DNA of 64,000 nucleotides from Azospirillum baldaniorum (GTDB lineage Bacteria; Pseudomonadota; Alphaproteobacteria; Azospirillales; Azospirillaceae): the NCBI RefSeq assembly GCF_003119195.2, contig NZ_CP022253.1, positions 1,630,001-1,694,000 of the forward strand, in the 5' to 3' direction. The translations under genes were made by a program, and so were the position numbers. Under the pieces are notes generated by a model. That model was not told where the DNA came from, did not search any database, and worked only from the letters and a program-made list of their open reading frames with translations. Positions 24,751 through 34,553 of the stretch are shown piece by piece (the first letter of the stretch is position 1; each line of letters opens with the position of its first letter).

Positions 24751-26691
24751 ATGACCAGCCGCGTTTCCGCTTCCCGCCTCGCCGTCATTCTCCTGTCCAG
24801 CGCGCTCGTCGCCGTGCCGGGCGACCCGTTGCGCGCGCAGGACCCCGCGCCGGACACCGTTCAGGAGGCGGCCCCGCCGCCCGCGGCGCAGGACGGTTCC
24901 GGGCAGGATGACCCCACGCCCAACGCACCCGGCCCGCAGATCCCCTACGAGGTGGAGTTCACCGGGATGGAGGACGACGAGCTGCGCGACCTGCTGCGCG
25001 ACAGCTCCTCGCTGGTCAGCCTGAAGAACGACCCGCCGCCGTCGGTGCTGGGGCTGGAACGGCGCGCCGACAGCGACCGGGATCGCCTGCAGACGGCGCT
25101 GCGCTCCGCCGGCTTCTATGACGCGGTTCTCGACATCCGGGTGGACGCGGCCAGGACCCCGGCCAAGGTGACCGTGGCGGTGACGCCCGGCACGCCCTAC
25201 CGCTTCAAGACCATCAGCATCGTCTCCACCGACGGCGCGCCGCTGCCGGGCGGCGACGTGACCCCCCGCGACATCGGCCTGCCGGTGGGGGAGCGGGCGC
25301 GCGCGCCGCAGGTGGTGGACGCCCAGTCCGCGCTGCTGCGCCGGATGACCGACCGCGGCCACCCCTTCGCCACCGTCGCCGAGCGGCGGGTCGTGGTCGA
25401 CCACGACGACCACAGCATGGACGTCACCTTTTCGGTGGACCCCGGCCCGCTGGTGATGTTCGGCGACACCAAGATCGACGGGCTGGCCAGTGTCGACGAG
25501 GGGCTGATCCGCGGGCGCCTGCCCTGGAAGCAGGGCGACATCTACAGCCCGGCCAAGGTCGACCGGGCGCGCCAGCAGATCGCCCAGCTCGACGTGTTCG
25601 ACACCGTGCGGGTGCGGCTGGCCGAGGAGCCGGGGCCGGGCGGCGTCACGCCGGTGGACGTGACCCTGGCCGAAAAGCTGCACCGCTTCATCGGGGCCAG
25701 CGCCTTCTACTCGTCGGAGGATGGCGTGGGCGGCTCGGCCTATTGGGGCCACCGCAACCTGTTCGGCGGGGCGGAGCGGCTGCGGCTGGGTGTGGAGGTC
25801 GGGCGGATCGGCGGCGACAACGGCGCCGCGCAGGGGCCGCGCGGCAGCCTGGACCTGCCGGACATCCGGCTGTCCGCCAACTTCCGCAAGCCCGATTTCC
25901 TGGCGCCGCGCCAGTCGCTGATCCTGGATTTCCAGGTCGCGTCGGAGCAGCCGCCGGCCTACGACCGGGTCGCCACCATCGGCTCGGCCTCGCTGGAGCG
26001 GCAGGTGACCGACCAGCTTAAGGTCTCCTACGGCGTGTCGGGGGAGCGCGGGCGGGTGCGTTCCAACTTGCGGGAGTACCAGACCGGCTTCATCGGCGTG
26101 CCGCTGGGCATCGCTTGGGACGGCTCGGACAATCTGCTGAATCCGTCCAGGGGCTACCGCGCCTCGCTGCTCGCCACCCCCTGGTTCCCCTACGCCGGGG
26201 ATACGGACTCGATCTTCACCAGTTTCCAGATCAACGCGTCGGCCTACCGCGATCTGTCCGACAACGGACGCTACGTCGCGGCGGCGCGCATCGGCGTTGG
26301 CAGCACGGTGGGAGCCTCCCTGGACCAGGTTCCGCCGGACCACCGCTTCTATGCGGGCGGCGGCGGGTCGGTGCGTGGCTACGGCTTCCAGAAGGCCGGG
26401 CCGCGCGACATCTACGGCGACCCGACCGGTGGACGGTCGCTGTTCGAAGCTGGTTTGGAGCTTCGCGTCAAGGTGACCGAGACCGTCGGCATCGTGCCCT
26501 TCGTCGACGCCGGCACCGTCTTCGACAGCGCCTTCCCGGACTTCAAGGAACCGTTGAAGGTCGGCGCGGGCATCGGTGCCCGCTACTACACCGATTTCGG
26601 GCCGCTGCGCGCCGACGTCGCCTTCCCGCTGAACGCCGACTCCGGCGATGCGAAGTGGCAACTCTACCTCAGTCTGGGTCAGGCCTTCTGA
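24751..26691 (+). CDS. tamA: Autotransporter assembly complex outer-membrane protein TamA
   Basis: 646 residues from ATG 24751, chosen because it leaves a clean signal peptide (SRLAVILLSSALVAVPGDPLRAQ); an earlier ATG at 24679 would bury it. After a Pro/Ala-rich stretch come POTRA domains (about 60-330) and a C-terminal 16-strand Omp85 barrel with the conserved GGGGSVRGYGFQ motif and terminal phenylalanine (SLGQAF). TamA inserts into the outer membrane and works with TamB in transporting outer-membrane proteins and lipids. tamB follows on the same strand after about 110 bases. Confidence 0.94.
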   Translation: MTSRVSASRLAVILLSSALVAVPGDPLRAQDPAPDTVQEAAPPPAAQDGSGQDDPTPNAPGPQIPYEVEFTGMEDDELRDLLRDSSSLVSLKNDPPPSVLGLERRADSDRDRLQTALRSAGFYDAVLDIRVDAARTPAKVTVAVTPGTPYRFKTISIVSTDGAPLPGGDVTPRDIGLPVGERARAPQVVDAQSALLRRMTDRGHPFATVAERRVVVDHDDHSMDVTFSVDPGPLVMFGDTKIDGLASVDEGLIRGRLPWKQGDIYSPAKVDRARQQIAQLDVFDTVRVRLAEEPGPGGVTPVDVTLAEKLHRFIGASAFYSSEDGVGGSAYWGHRNLFGGAERLRLGVEVGRIGGDNGAAQGPRGSLDLPDIRLSANFRKPDFLAPRQSLILDFQVASEQPPAYDRVATIGSASLERQVTDQLKVSYGVSGERGRVRSNLREYQTGFIGVPLGIAWDGSDNLLNPSRGYRASLLATPWFPYAGDTDSIFTSFQINASAYRDLSDNGRYVAAARIGVGSTVGASLDQVPPDHRFYAGGGGSVRGYGFQKAGPRDIYGDPTGGRSLFEAGLELRVKVTETVGIVPFVDAGTVFDSAFPDFKEPLKVGAGIGARYYTDFGPLRADVAFPLNADSGDAKWQLYLSLGQAF

Positions 26692-26801
26692 TTCGTCCTT
26701 TCAACCGGTGATGCCGGGTCGGGTCGCATTTTTGCCACTTGGATCGGGATCGCCCATGCTCTTTCCCGTTATACCATTCGGGGAATGCCGCAACGGGGTG
26801 C

Positions 26802-29800
26802 GTGGTGTCGGGTCTGCGTCGTCTGATCGTTCTTCTTCTGGCCTTCGCCGTCCTGACCGGGGCGGTCCTGACGGAGGCCGCTCGCGCGGCCGACACCGAG
26901 GGGGGCGGCTGGGGTCCGGCCAACGCCGTCCGGCGCTGGATCGCCCAGACCATCGAAAAGGCGGTCAACGGTCCCGACCTCCAGGTCAGGATCGGCACCA
27001 TCGGCGGCGCGGTCCCCGTCAACTTCACGATCTCGGACGTCACCGTCGCCGACCGCGAGGGCGTGTGGCTGCGGCTTGAGGATCTCCGCGTCAACCTCGC
27101 CCCGACCGCGTTGCTGACCGGGCGGGCCAAGGCCGACGCCATCGAGGCGCAGCGGGTCGTCGTTGAGCGCGCGCCGCTGCCCGCTGAGGGGCCGGAGCCG
27201 CCGCCCGACCAGGGGCCGACCTCCCTGCTGCCCAGCCTGCCGGTGGGCGTCGCCGTGGACAAGCTGGCCATCGCCGAGCTGGTCCTGGCGGAGCCGCTGA
27301 TCGGGCAGGAGGCGCGGCTGAAGATCGACGGGTCGCTCGACCTCGCGTCGGGCGGGTCGTCTCTGGAAGCGCACCTGAATGTGGACCGTCTCGGCGAGCA
27401 GCCGGGCACGGTGGCGCTCGACGTCGCCTTCAATCCCGACGACAAGCGACTCGACCTGAACCTGAAGGCGTCGGAGCCGGCGGGCGGGCTGATCGCCACC
27501 GCGCTGAACATCCCCGGCACGCCGCCGGTCAGCGCATCGCTGGACGGGCAGGGCTCGCTGGACGACTGGAAGGGCACCTTCACCGCGGCGGCGGAGAACG
27601 CCGCGCGGCTGGCCGCCGACGCCACGATCAAGGCGGTGCCGGAAGGGCACGCCGTCACCATCGCGGCGACCGGCGACGTGGCGTCCCTGCTCGGCCCCGA
27701 TATCGCGCCGCTGGCTGGGCCACAGCCGGTGCTGAAGGGTACCGTGGTGGTTGCTCCGGACGGTGCCCTGACCCTGCAGCCGGTGGCCGTCGAGACCGCC
27801 GCCGCCACGGCCAATCTCTCGGGGCGCATCGGCGCCGACCGCCGCAGCCTCGATCTGCGCTACGAGGTCCAGGCCGGGCCGGACTCCACCCTGCACGGCT
27901 TCGCCCCCGGCATCGCTTGGCGGGAGGGCACCGTGTCGGGCACCGCCCAGGGCACGCTGGACGCGCTGACCGTGGCGGTGGAAGGTCTGATCCACGACCT
28001 CGCCGCCGACGATCCTGCCCTGGCCTCGGTGGCCGGGCCGGAGGTGCGGCTGGACGGGCGGGCGCGGATCAACGCCGACACCGGGGCGGTGGGAATCGAC
28101 GGGGTGACCCTGACCACCGCGGCGGCCAGCGCCGGGGCGCAGGGCAATGTGACCGGCTGGGGCCAGACCGCCGACGTGACGGTGTCGCTGAACGCCGACG
28201 ACCTCTCGCGCCTTTCTACCCTCGCCGGACAGCCGCTGGCCGGGTCGCTGGCCCTGGCCGGTCCGGTGCGCCGACAGGAGGACGGCACCCTGACAGCCGG
28301 CCTCAGCGGCGCCCTGCGCGGACTGGAGACCGGAACGCCCGCCGACGGCGTGCTTGGCCGCGATGTCAGCCTGGGCGCGCAGGCGGTGATGGAGCCGGGC
28401 GGCGCCATGCGCCTCACCGACCTGACGGTGGACGGCCGCAACGGGCGGCTGACCGGTGATGCGGCCCTGGTGGACGGCACCGTGGACGCGAAGACTCGGC
28501 TGGAAATCGCTGACCTCGGTTCGGTGGGCACCGCCGCCGGAACGGAGATGGCCGGCGGCCTGACGCTCGACGCGACGGCAAAAGGGCCATTGGACAAGCT
28601 GGTGGCGGAGGCGGCGCTGCACGCGCGGAACCTCGCCGTGCAAGGGCGCCGCTTCGGCGACACGCGGCTGAACGCCACTGCGCAGAATCTGCCGGGCGCC
28701 CCGCAGGGGCGCGTGTCGGCCCGCACCGAACTGGCCGGCGCCGGGCTGACGGCGGATGCCGCCTATGCATTGGAAGGGCCGGCGCTGCGCATCAGCGACC
28801 TCGCGCTGGCGAACGGGCCGAACCGGATCACCGGTGCGGTGCGCGTGGCGCTCGACGCCATGACCGCGACCGGCAAGCTCGACGGCAACCTGCCGCAGCT
28901 TCAGGCGCTGTCGGAACTGGCCGGCGTGCCGCTGACCGGGGCGGCGGGCTTCACCGTCGCGCTCGACGCGCCGAACGGCAAGCAGGCGGCCAACCTGACC
29001 GCCAACGCCACCAACCTCCGTGTGGAAGGCGAGGGCGGGCCGCTGTTCGCCGCGCGTCGCCTGACCGCCAACGCCGACGTCGCCGACGCGCTGGGCAGCG
29101 CCAGCGGCAAGGCGCGCGTGGAGCTTCAAGATGGGGCCGCCGCCGGCAACGACCTGTCCCGCGTGACGGCCAGCGTGGACGGCTCGCTCGCCAAGGCGGC
29201 CTTCCGGGCGGAGGCGGTGGGGGCCGGGCGCGATCCGCTGGGGCTGGACCTGGCCGGGGAGTTCACGCAGAGCGGTGCGCTGAACCGCATCCGGCTGGAT
29301 CGCCTCCAGGGCCGCTACAGCGGCGAATCCTTCCGGCTGACCCAGCCGGCCGCCATCGCCCTGGGCGAGCGGCGCTACGAGGTGTCCGGCCTGAGGCTGG
29401 TCAGCGGCAACGCCCAGCTCGCCGCCGATCTCGGACTGAACGGGGAACGGCTGTCGGGCGAGCTGCGGCTCGACCGCGTGCCGATGGCGCTGGCCCGGCT
29501 GGCGAATCCGACCCTCCGGCTGGACGGCACGCTGAACGCGCAGGCGACCCTCGGCGGCACCGTCCGCCGCCCGCAGGCCGACGCCACGCTACGCGTCGCC
29601 AACCTGAAGGCGCAGCAGACCACCCAGGCCGGCGTGCCGGGCCTGAACGTCACCGTCAACGCTCGCTGGAGGGAGGCCCGCCTGTCGGTGGACGGCGACG
29701 TCGCCACCAACAACAACGCCGGCCGGGTGACCCTGACCGCCGCCGCGCCGCTGGCGATGAACCCGGACACGCTGGCCTTCTCGGTGCCGGAGCGCGGCCG

Positions 29801-31121
29801 TCTGGAGGCGGCGCTGCGCGGCGCCATCGACGCCTCGCTCGCCAACGACCTGCTGGCGGCCAGCGGCGACCGGGCGCGCGGCACGCTGCGGCTCGACGTC
29901 AGCGTCGACGGCACGGTGGCGGCCCCGCGGCTGGGCGGCACGGTGACGCTGGCCAACGGGCGCTACGAGAACCGGGCGAGCGGCGCCATCATCAGCAACA
30001 TCGACGCCCGCATCGTCGGCGACGGCGACGTCTTCACCATCCAGAGCTTCCGCGGGCGGACCACCAACGGCGGCGAGATCAGCGCCCGCGGCGTGATCCG
30101 CCCCGCCGCCGCGGATCCCCAGCAGCAACTCGACCTCGCCATCCAGGCCGACCGGGCGCGGCTGGTGCAGAACGATCTGGCGGCGGTCACCATCGGCACC
30201 AACCTGACACTGACCGGCAGCTTCCTGAATCCGCGGCTGGCCGGTCCCGTGCGGATCGAGCGGGCTGAGATCCAGATTCCCAACCAGACCCCGCCCAACG
30301 TGGTGGACTTGAAGGTCGTCGAGGTCGGGAAGGGCCGCAAGGCGCAGCCGGTCAGCCTGAAGAACGGGCAGGCCGGAAACGGGGCGGCGGCGCCGGAGCC
30401 GGCCTTCGCGATGATCCTCGATCTGACGATCAGCGCGCAGAACCAGATCTTCGTCCGGGGACGCGGGCTGGAGGCCGAGTTCGCCGGACAGCTCGCCGTC
30501 ACCGGCACCTCCAGCCAGCCGCTGGTCAGCGGGCGGCTGAACATGCTGAAGGGCGAATTGGACCTTCTCGCCAAGACCTTCGTCTTCAAGCGCGGCATCA
30601 TCGAGTTCGACGGCGGTCCCACCATCGACCCGCGGCTGGATTTCCTGGCGGAGGCCACCGCCAACGACGTGACCGCGCAGGTTCTGGTCACCGGCACCGC
30701 CGGACAGCCGAAGCTGGAACTGACCTCCCCGCAGGGTTTGCCGCAGGACGAGGTGTTGTCCGCGGTGCTGTTCGGGAAGTCGGTCGGCAGTCTGAACGCG
30801 GTGGAGGCGGTCCAGCTCGCCCAGTCCGCGGCGACCCTGGCCGGATTCGGCGGTGGCGGCCCCGGCCTGATTGGCAACCTGCGCCGCGGCCTCGGCATCG
30901 ACCGGCTGGAATTCACCGGCGGGGCCGATGGCAAGGGTGGCGCGGTGGAGGCAGGGCGCTACGTCAGCGACCGCGTCTATGTCGGGGTGGAGCAAGGCAT
31001 CGGCGCGAACCAGAGCCGCGCCACGGTCGAGGTCGACATCACCAAGAACATCAAGGCCCAGGCGGACGTCGGCGCCGATTCCGACACCCGAGTCGGCGTC
31101 AAGTGGGAGTGGAATTACTGA
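26802..31121 (+). CDS. tamB: Translocation and assembly module protein TamB (DUF490)
   Basis: A very long (1439-residue) repetitive beta-rich protein. I start it at GTG 26802 after ACGGGGTGC; the open frame reaches TTG 26739. The N-terminal signal anchor (LIVLLLAFAVLTGAVLTEAA) holds it in the inner membrane, and the long AsmA-like beta-taco spans the periplasm with repeated elements such as GTVRRPQADATLRV and GTLRLDVSVDGTV. The C-terminal 350 residues match the DUF490 region (SGRLNMLKGELDLLAKTFVFKRG, then LFGKSVGSLNAVEAVQLAQS). It partners TamA in moving phospholipids or barrel proteins outward. Confidence 0.95.
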   Translation: MVSGLRRLIVLLLAFAVLTGAVLTEAARAADTEGGGWGPANAVRRWIAQTIEKAVNGPDLQVRIGTIGGAVPVNFTISDVTVADREGVWLRLEDLRVNLAPTALLTGRAKADAIEAQRVVVERAPLPAEGPEPPPDQGPTSLLPSLPVGVAVDKLAIAELVLAEPLIGQEARLKIDGSLDLASGGSSLEAHLNVDRLGEQPGTVALDVAFNPDDKRLDLNLKASEPAGGLIATALNIPGTPPVSASLDGQGSLDDWKGTFTAAAENAARLAADATIKAVPEGHAVTIAATGDVASLLGPDIAPLAGPQPVLKGTVVVAPDGALTLQPVAVETAAATANLSGRIGADRRSLDLRYEVQAGPDSTLHGFAPGIAWREGTVSGTAQGTLDALTVAVEGLIHDLAADDPALASVAGPEVRLDGRARINADTGAVGIDGVTLTTAAASAGAQGNVTGWGQTADVTVSLNADDLSRLSTLAGQPLAGSLALAGPVRRQEDGTLTAGLSGALRGLETGTPADGVLGRDVSLGAQAVMEPGGAMRLTDLTVDGRNGRLTGDAALVDGTVDAKTRLEIADLGSVGTAAGTEMAGGLTLDATAKGPLDKLVAEAALHARNLAVQGRRFGDTRLNATAQNLPGAPQGRVSARTELAGAGLTADAAYALEGPALRISDLALANGPNRITGAVRVALDAMTATGKLDGNLPQLQALSELAGVPLTGAAGFTVALDAPNGKQAANLTANATNLRVEGEGGPLFAARRLTANADVADALGSASGKARVELQDGAAAGNDLSRVTASVDGSLAKAAFRAEAVGAGRDPLGLDLAGEFTQSGALNRIRLDRLQGRYSGESFRLTQPAAIALGERRYEVSGLRLVSGNAQLAADLGLNGERLSGELRLDRVPMALARLANPTLRLDGTLNAQATLGGTVRRPQADATLRVANLKAQQTTQAGVPGLNVTVNARWREARLSVDGDVATNNNAGRVTLTAAAPLAMNPDTLAFSVPERGRLEAALRGAIDASLANDLLAASGDRARGTLRLDVSVDGTVAAPRLGGTVTLANGRYENRASGAIISNIDARIVGDGDVFTIQSFRGRTTNGGEISARGVIRPAAADPQQQLDLAIQADRARLVQNDLAAVTIGTNLTLTGSFLNPRLAGPVRIERAEIQIPNQTPPNVVDLKVVEVGKGRKAQPVSLKNGQAGNGAAAPEPAFAMILDLTISAQNQIFVRGRGLEAEFAGQLAVTGTSSQPLVSGRLNMLKGELDLLAKTFVFKRGIIEFDGGPTIDPRLDFLAEATANDVTAQVLVTGTAGQPKLELTSPQGLPQDEVLSAVLFGKSVGSLNAVEAVQLAQSAATLAGFGGGGPGLIGNLRRGLGIDRLEFTGGADGKGGAVEAGRYVSDRVYVGVEQGIGANQSRATVEVDITKNIKAQADVGADSDTRVGVKWEWNY

Positions 31122-31247
31122 CGGGTCCGGCCTTCTAACCTGTTTGCGAGCCGCTTTCGGGCGCTGGTCATCGGCGCAAGAGCCCCCATATCGAGCAAGG
31201 ATGAAGGCCGGGCCGCCAAGGCTCCGGTGATCGGCGAAGGGGGAGCG

Positions 31248-31946
31248 GTGCGCGCTGCCAGAAGGATTCCCTACGTCAATCAGGGCATCGTCATGGCCTG
31301 CACGCTGGCCTTCGTGCTGGGCGTGCCGCCGGAATCCCTCGCCTTCGTTCCTGCTTATTTCTTCGGAACGGTTGAGACGGCCGGGCCGCTGCCGACTTGG
31401 GCGGTGTGGCGCGGGCTGTTCGGCCATGTCCTGATCCACAGCGACATCGTGCATCTGGTCAGCAACATGCTGGCGCTCTGGGCCTTCGGCGGTGCTGTCG
31501 AGCTGGCGATGGGCAGCCTGCGCTACCTGCTGTTCTTCCTGCTCTGCGCCGCGGCGGGGGCGGTGGTGGAGGGGGCGCTGGCCGTCGACCCCATGGCGCC
31601 GCTGGTCGGGGCGAGCGGGGCGATCTGCGGGGTGATGGGGGCCTTCCTGCTGCTGCACCCGCAGGCGACGCTCGGCGTGACGCCGGGGCCACGGGTTCCC
31701 GCCTCCTTCGTGGTGGGCAGCTTCCTGGCGATCAACGTGGCGATGACGCTGATGCCGCCGGCCCCGGACTCCGGTCTGGGCGACGTGGCCTGGGCCGCCC
31801 ATCTCGGAGGGTTCGGCGCGGGGATGGCGCTGGTCGCCCTGTTCCGCCGTCCCGGCGTGGCGCTGTGGAGCGTCGCCCGCCTCAGCACCGCGGCGAAGGC
31901 CGCCGTCTATCTGACGCTGGTCGTGGTTCTGCTGCGAACGCTGTGA
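31248..31946 (+). CDS. Rhomboid family intramembrane serine protease
   Basis: 232 residues from GTG 31248, which follows GAAGGGGGAG; an in-frame GTG at 31227 has a weaker site. Six or seven membrane helices carry the family signatures: WRGLFGHVLIHSDIVHLVSNMLALW (H...N), the nucleophile Ser in VGASGAICGVMGAF and the catalytic His in AWAAHLGGFGAGMAL. It cleaves membrane proteins inside the bilayer; the substrate is unknown. It follows tamB by 126 bases and precedes mtnP by about 60, so it could be co-transcribed with either. Confidence 0.93.
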   Translation: MRAARRIPYVNQGIVMACTLAFVLGVPPESLAFVPAYFFGTVETAGPLPTWAVWRGLFGHVLIHSDIVHLVSNMLALWAFGGAVELAMGSLRYLLFFLLCAAAGAVVEGALAVDPMAPLVGASGAICGVMGAFLLLHPQATLGVTPGPRVPASFVVGSFLAINVAMTLMPPAPDSGLGDVAWAAHLGGFGAGMALVALFRRPGVALWSVARLSTAAKAAVYLTLVVVLLRTL

Positions 31947-32008
31947 CCGTTGCCTTTGCCGGGCCGGGGCGGAATACTGCGCCCTCCCATTGACGGAGGC
32001 ATGTGACT

Positions 32009-32893
32009 ATGGCGGAAACCGGGTCCGCGCCGGTGCTCGGCGTGATCGGCGGCAGCGGCGTCTACGACATCGACGGCTTGGAGAATCAACGCTGGGTGAA
32101 GGTGGAAACGCCTTTCGGAGACCCGTCGGACGAGCTGCTGACGGGCGAGCTGAACGGCCAGAAGCTGGTTTTCCTGCCGCGCCACGGCCGCGGTCACCGT
32201 ATTCCGCCGTCCGAGCTGAACTTCCGCGCCAACATCTACGCGCTGAAGGCGCTGGGCGTGACAGAGATCCTGTCGGTCTCCGCCGTCGGTTCGCTGAAGG
32301 AGCATCTGCCGCCGGGCACCTTCGTGGTGATCGACCAGTTCATCGACCGCACCTTCGCCCGCAACAAGAGCTTCTTCGGCACCGGTCTGGTGGCGCATGT
32401 GGCGCTGGGCCATCCGGTCTGCGGGCGGCTGGGCGACCTGATCGAGGAGGCGCTGGTGGAGCTGAAGGTGCCGCACCAGCGCCGCGGCACCTACATGGTC
32501 ATGGAAGGCCCGCAATTCTCGACCAAGGCCGAGTCCGAGCTGTACCGGAGCTGGGGCTGCGACGTGATCGGCATGACCAACATGCCGGAGGCCAAACTCG
32601 CCCGCGAGGCGGAGATGTGCTACGCGACCGTCGCCATGGTCACCGACTTCGACTGTTGGCATCCGGAGCATGACCACGTCACCGTGGACGCCGTCATCCG
32701 CGTGGTGGTCGCCAACGCGGGCAAGGCCCGGTCGCTGGTCAAGACGCTCGCGCCGAAGCTGCAGGTGCGCGACGGGCTGTGCGCCCAGGGCTGCCACACC
32801 GCGCTCGACCACGCGATCATGACCGCGCCGGACAAGCGCGACCCGGAGATGCTGAAGGCGCTCGACATCATCCTCGCCCGCGCGCTGGGCTGA
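32009..32893 (+). CDS. mtnP: S-methyl-5'-thioadenosine phosphorylase
   Basis: 294 residues from ATG 32009, nine bases after GGAGG (a GTG at 32003 would be too close). Phosphorolyses methylthioadenosine to adenine and methylthioribose 1-phosphate in methionine salvage. The signatures are VIGGSGVYDI, LPRHGRGHRIPPSELNFRANIYALK, the phosphate/nucleoside segment YMVMEGPQFSTKAESELYRSWG and MTNMPEAKLAREAEMCY. Two Cys residues near the end (GLCAQGC) are usual for this branch. A perfect terminator follows. Confidence 0.95.
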   Translation: MAETGSAPVLGVIGGSGVYDIDGLENQRWVKVETPFGDPSDELLTGELNGQKLVFLPRHGRGHRIPPSELNFRANIYALKALGVTEILSVSAVGSLKEHLPPGTFVVIDQFIDRTFARNKSFFGTGLVAHVALGHPVCGRLGDLIEEALVELKVPHQRRGTYMVMEGPQFSTKAESELYRSWGCDVIGMTNMPEAKLAREAEMCYATVAMVTDFDCWHPEHDHVTVDAVIRVVVANAGKARSLVKTLAPKLQVRDGLCAQGCHTALDHAIMTAPDKRDPEMLKALDIILARALG

Positions 32894-32906
32894 GGACGCC
32901 AACGCA

Positions 32907-32951
32907 AAAAAGCCGCGGGACCCGGCGTGCGTCCGGGTCCCGCGGCTTTTT
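32907..32951. terminator. Strong bidirectional terminator after mtnP
   Basis: Five A, a 14-bp perfect stem (GCCGCGGGACCCGG 32912-32925 and its complement 32933-32946), seven-base loop and five T. The A/T runs on both sides make it work on both strands, serving mtnP and the convergent gene at 33003. Confidence 0.95.
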
Positions 32952-32955
32952 CCTT

Positions 32956-32985
32956 GGATCGCTTGGAAAGGGATCGCTTGGAAAG
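32956..32985. repeat. 15-bp tandem duplication
   Basis: GGATCGCTTGGAAAG occurs twice without gap (32956-32970, 32971-32985), followed by a partial third copy GGATCG. It lies just after the mtnP terminator and before the stop of the convergent gene; it looks like a slippage product. Confidence 0.9.
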
Positions 32986-33002
32986 GGATCGGGCGGATAG
33001 CC

Positions 33003-33416
33003 TCAGTGGCGGGTGCGCGCCGGGGTGACGTAGACGCCGTCCCAATCGACGCCGAACAGCGCGTCGTCGCCGGCTTCTTCCACCAGTTCGTCATAATCGC
33101 TGATGTCGATCAGACCAAAGATCGAGGCGGTGCCCGAGGCGTCGAGGTCGCAGGTGATGACGCGGCCGGCGAACTCGACGGACGTGAAGAACACTTCCGG
33201 CAGCTCCATGCTGTCGAGGTCGGCGGACACCGCGCACTCGATTTCATGGACGAGGCGGGAGGAGAGGGACCCCCGCAGTTTCGCCGCCTGGGAGGCCCAG
33301 ACGATCTTCTTGACCCGCGCAGCCGGGCGGTTGTCGGGCTCGCCGATGCCCTCGTCGGGCTGGGCGGCCATGGCGATCATCCGGGAAACCAGGTTCGACG
33401 GGCTGGGCGCACGCAT
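33003..33416 (-). CDS. Hypothetical protein, 137 residues
   Basis: The start at ATG 33416 follows CACGGAGGTCTCT. The first half is basic and polar, with KKIVWASQAAKLRGSLSSRLVHEIECAV suggesting a helix; the second half is acidic and beta-like (FFTSVEFAGRVITCDLDASGTASIFG, ending in DWDGVYVTPARTRH). There is no signal peptide or membrane segment. I cannot place it in a family. It is convergent with mtnP, sharing the terminator, and transcribed toward it. Confidence 0.72.
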   Translation of the reverse strand: MRAPSPSNLVSRMIAMAAQPDEGIGEPDNRPAARVKKIVWASQAAKLRGSLSSRLVHEIECAVSADLDSMELPEVFFTSVEFAGRVITCDLDASGTASIFGLIDISDYDELVEEAGDDALFGVDWDGVYVTPARTRH

Positions 33417-33525
33417 AGAGACCTCCGTGAAGAACGAGCGCAGATTCACCCGGCTTCGGTTAACGGGGACTTAAATCCGGACGTCACGGATGGCTTACCT
33501 CTTATGCGTAACGGTCTATGACCGG

Positions 33526-34446
33526 TCAGACGGCCGCCGCCGCGTAAGCCGCCGCCAGCCGCGCCGCGGTGACGGCGTTGTTTCGGATCAGCGCCATGTT
33601 CGCGGTCAGGCTGCGCCCGCCGGTGATCCGCTCCAGCGCCGCAAGGAGGAAAGGCGTGACGGATTTTCCCGTGATTCCATGATGTTCCGCATCCCTTAAA
33701 GCTTGGGCGATGGCCTGCTCCATGGCCTCGCCATCGAGCGCGTCGGCCTCCGGGATGGGGTTGGCGAGGACCACGCCACCCTCCAGCCCAAGCTCCCATT
33801 TGGCTCTCAGGATCGCCGCGACCTCATGCACGTTGTCACAGCGATGAGAGACGGGCAGACCAGAGTTGCGGCTGTAGAAGGCCGGGAACTCGTCCGTGCC
33901 CAGCCCCAGGACGGGGACGCCGCGGGTCTCCAGCACCTCCAGCGTCTTCGGCAGGTCGAGAATCGATTTCGCACCCGCGCAGACGACGCAGACGCTGGTG
34001 TGGGCCAGCTCGTCGAGGTCCGCCGACACGTCGAAACTGGTTTCGGCGCCGCGGTGCACCCCACCCAGGCCGCCGGTGGCGAAGACAGGGATCCCGGCCA
34101 GCCTTGCGGCGATCATCGTGGCGGCCACGGTGGTAGCGCCCGGCACTCCGGTCGCCAGAGCGACGGGCAGGTCGCGGCGGCTCAGCTTCATGACGCTGGT
34201 ACCACCCTTGGCGAGCCGCTCCAGAGCCTCACCGTCCAGCCCGACGCGGATGCGCCTGTCGAGAACGGCGACGGTGGCGGGCACCGCCCCCTCGGCCCGC
34301 ACCGCGTCCTCCAGCGCTGTCGCCGTTTCCAGGTTCTTCGGGTAGGGCATGCCGTGGGAGATGACGGTGGATTCCAGCGCCACCACGGGCCGGCCCTCGG
34401 CCAGGGCGGCGGCGACCTCGGGCGTTAGGGTCAGGCGGTCGTGCAT
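33526..34446 (-). CDS. psuG: Pseudouridine-5'-phosphate glycosidase
   Basis: 306 residues matching the PsuG family: VVALESTVISHGMPYPKN, the catalytic Lys in SVMKLSRRDLP, ATMIAARLAGIPVFATGGLGGVHRGAE and GLGTDEFPAFYSRNSG. The enzyme reversibly splits pseudouridine 5'-phosphate into uracil and ribose 5-phosphate. The usual partner kinase PsuK is not adjacent in this window. The gene stands alone between a hypothetical gene and the divergent exonuclease gene. Confidence 0.93.
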   Translation of the reverse strand: MHDRLTLTPEVAAALAEGRPVVALESTVISHGMPYPKNLETATALEDAVRAEGAVPATVAVLDRRIRVGLDGEALERLAKGGTSVMKLSRRDLPVALATGVPGATTVAATMIAARLAGIPVFATGGLGGVHRGAETSFDVSADLDELAHTSVCVVCAGAKSILDLPKTLEVLETRGVPVLGLGTDEFPAFYSRNSGLPVSHRCDNVHEVAAILRAKWELGLEGGVVLANPIPEADALDGEAMEQAIAQALRDAEHHGITGKSVTPFLLAALERITGGRSLTANMALIRNNAVTAARLAAAYAAAAV

Positions 34447-34553
34447 GGTCGGAGTCTCCCTCGTTCTCCCGCATCCTGCGCTGTGGTTCGCGCCGGCGCA
34501 ACCGCAGGAATCGGAATTTTGTCCTTTCGCGAGGACGGCCTATATTGCAGTGC

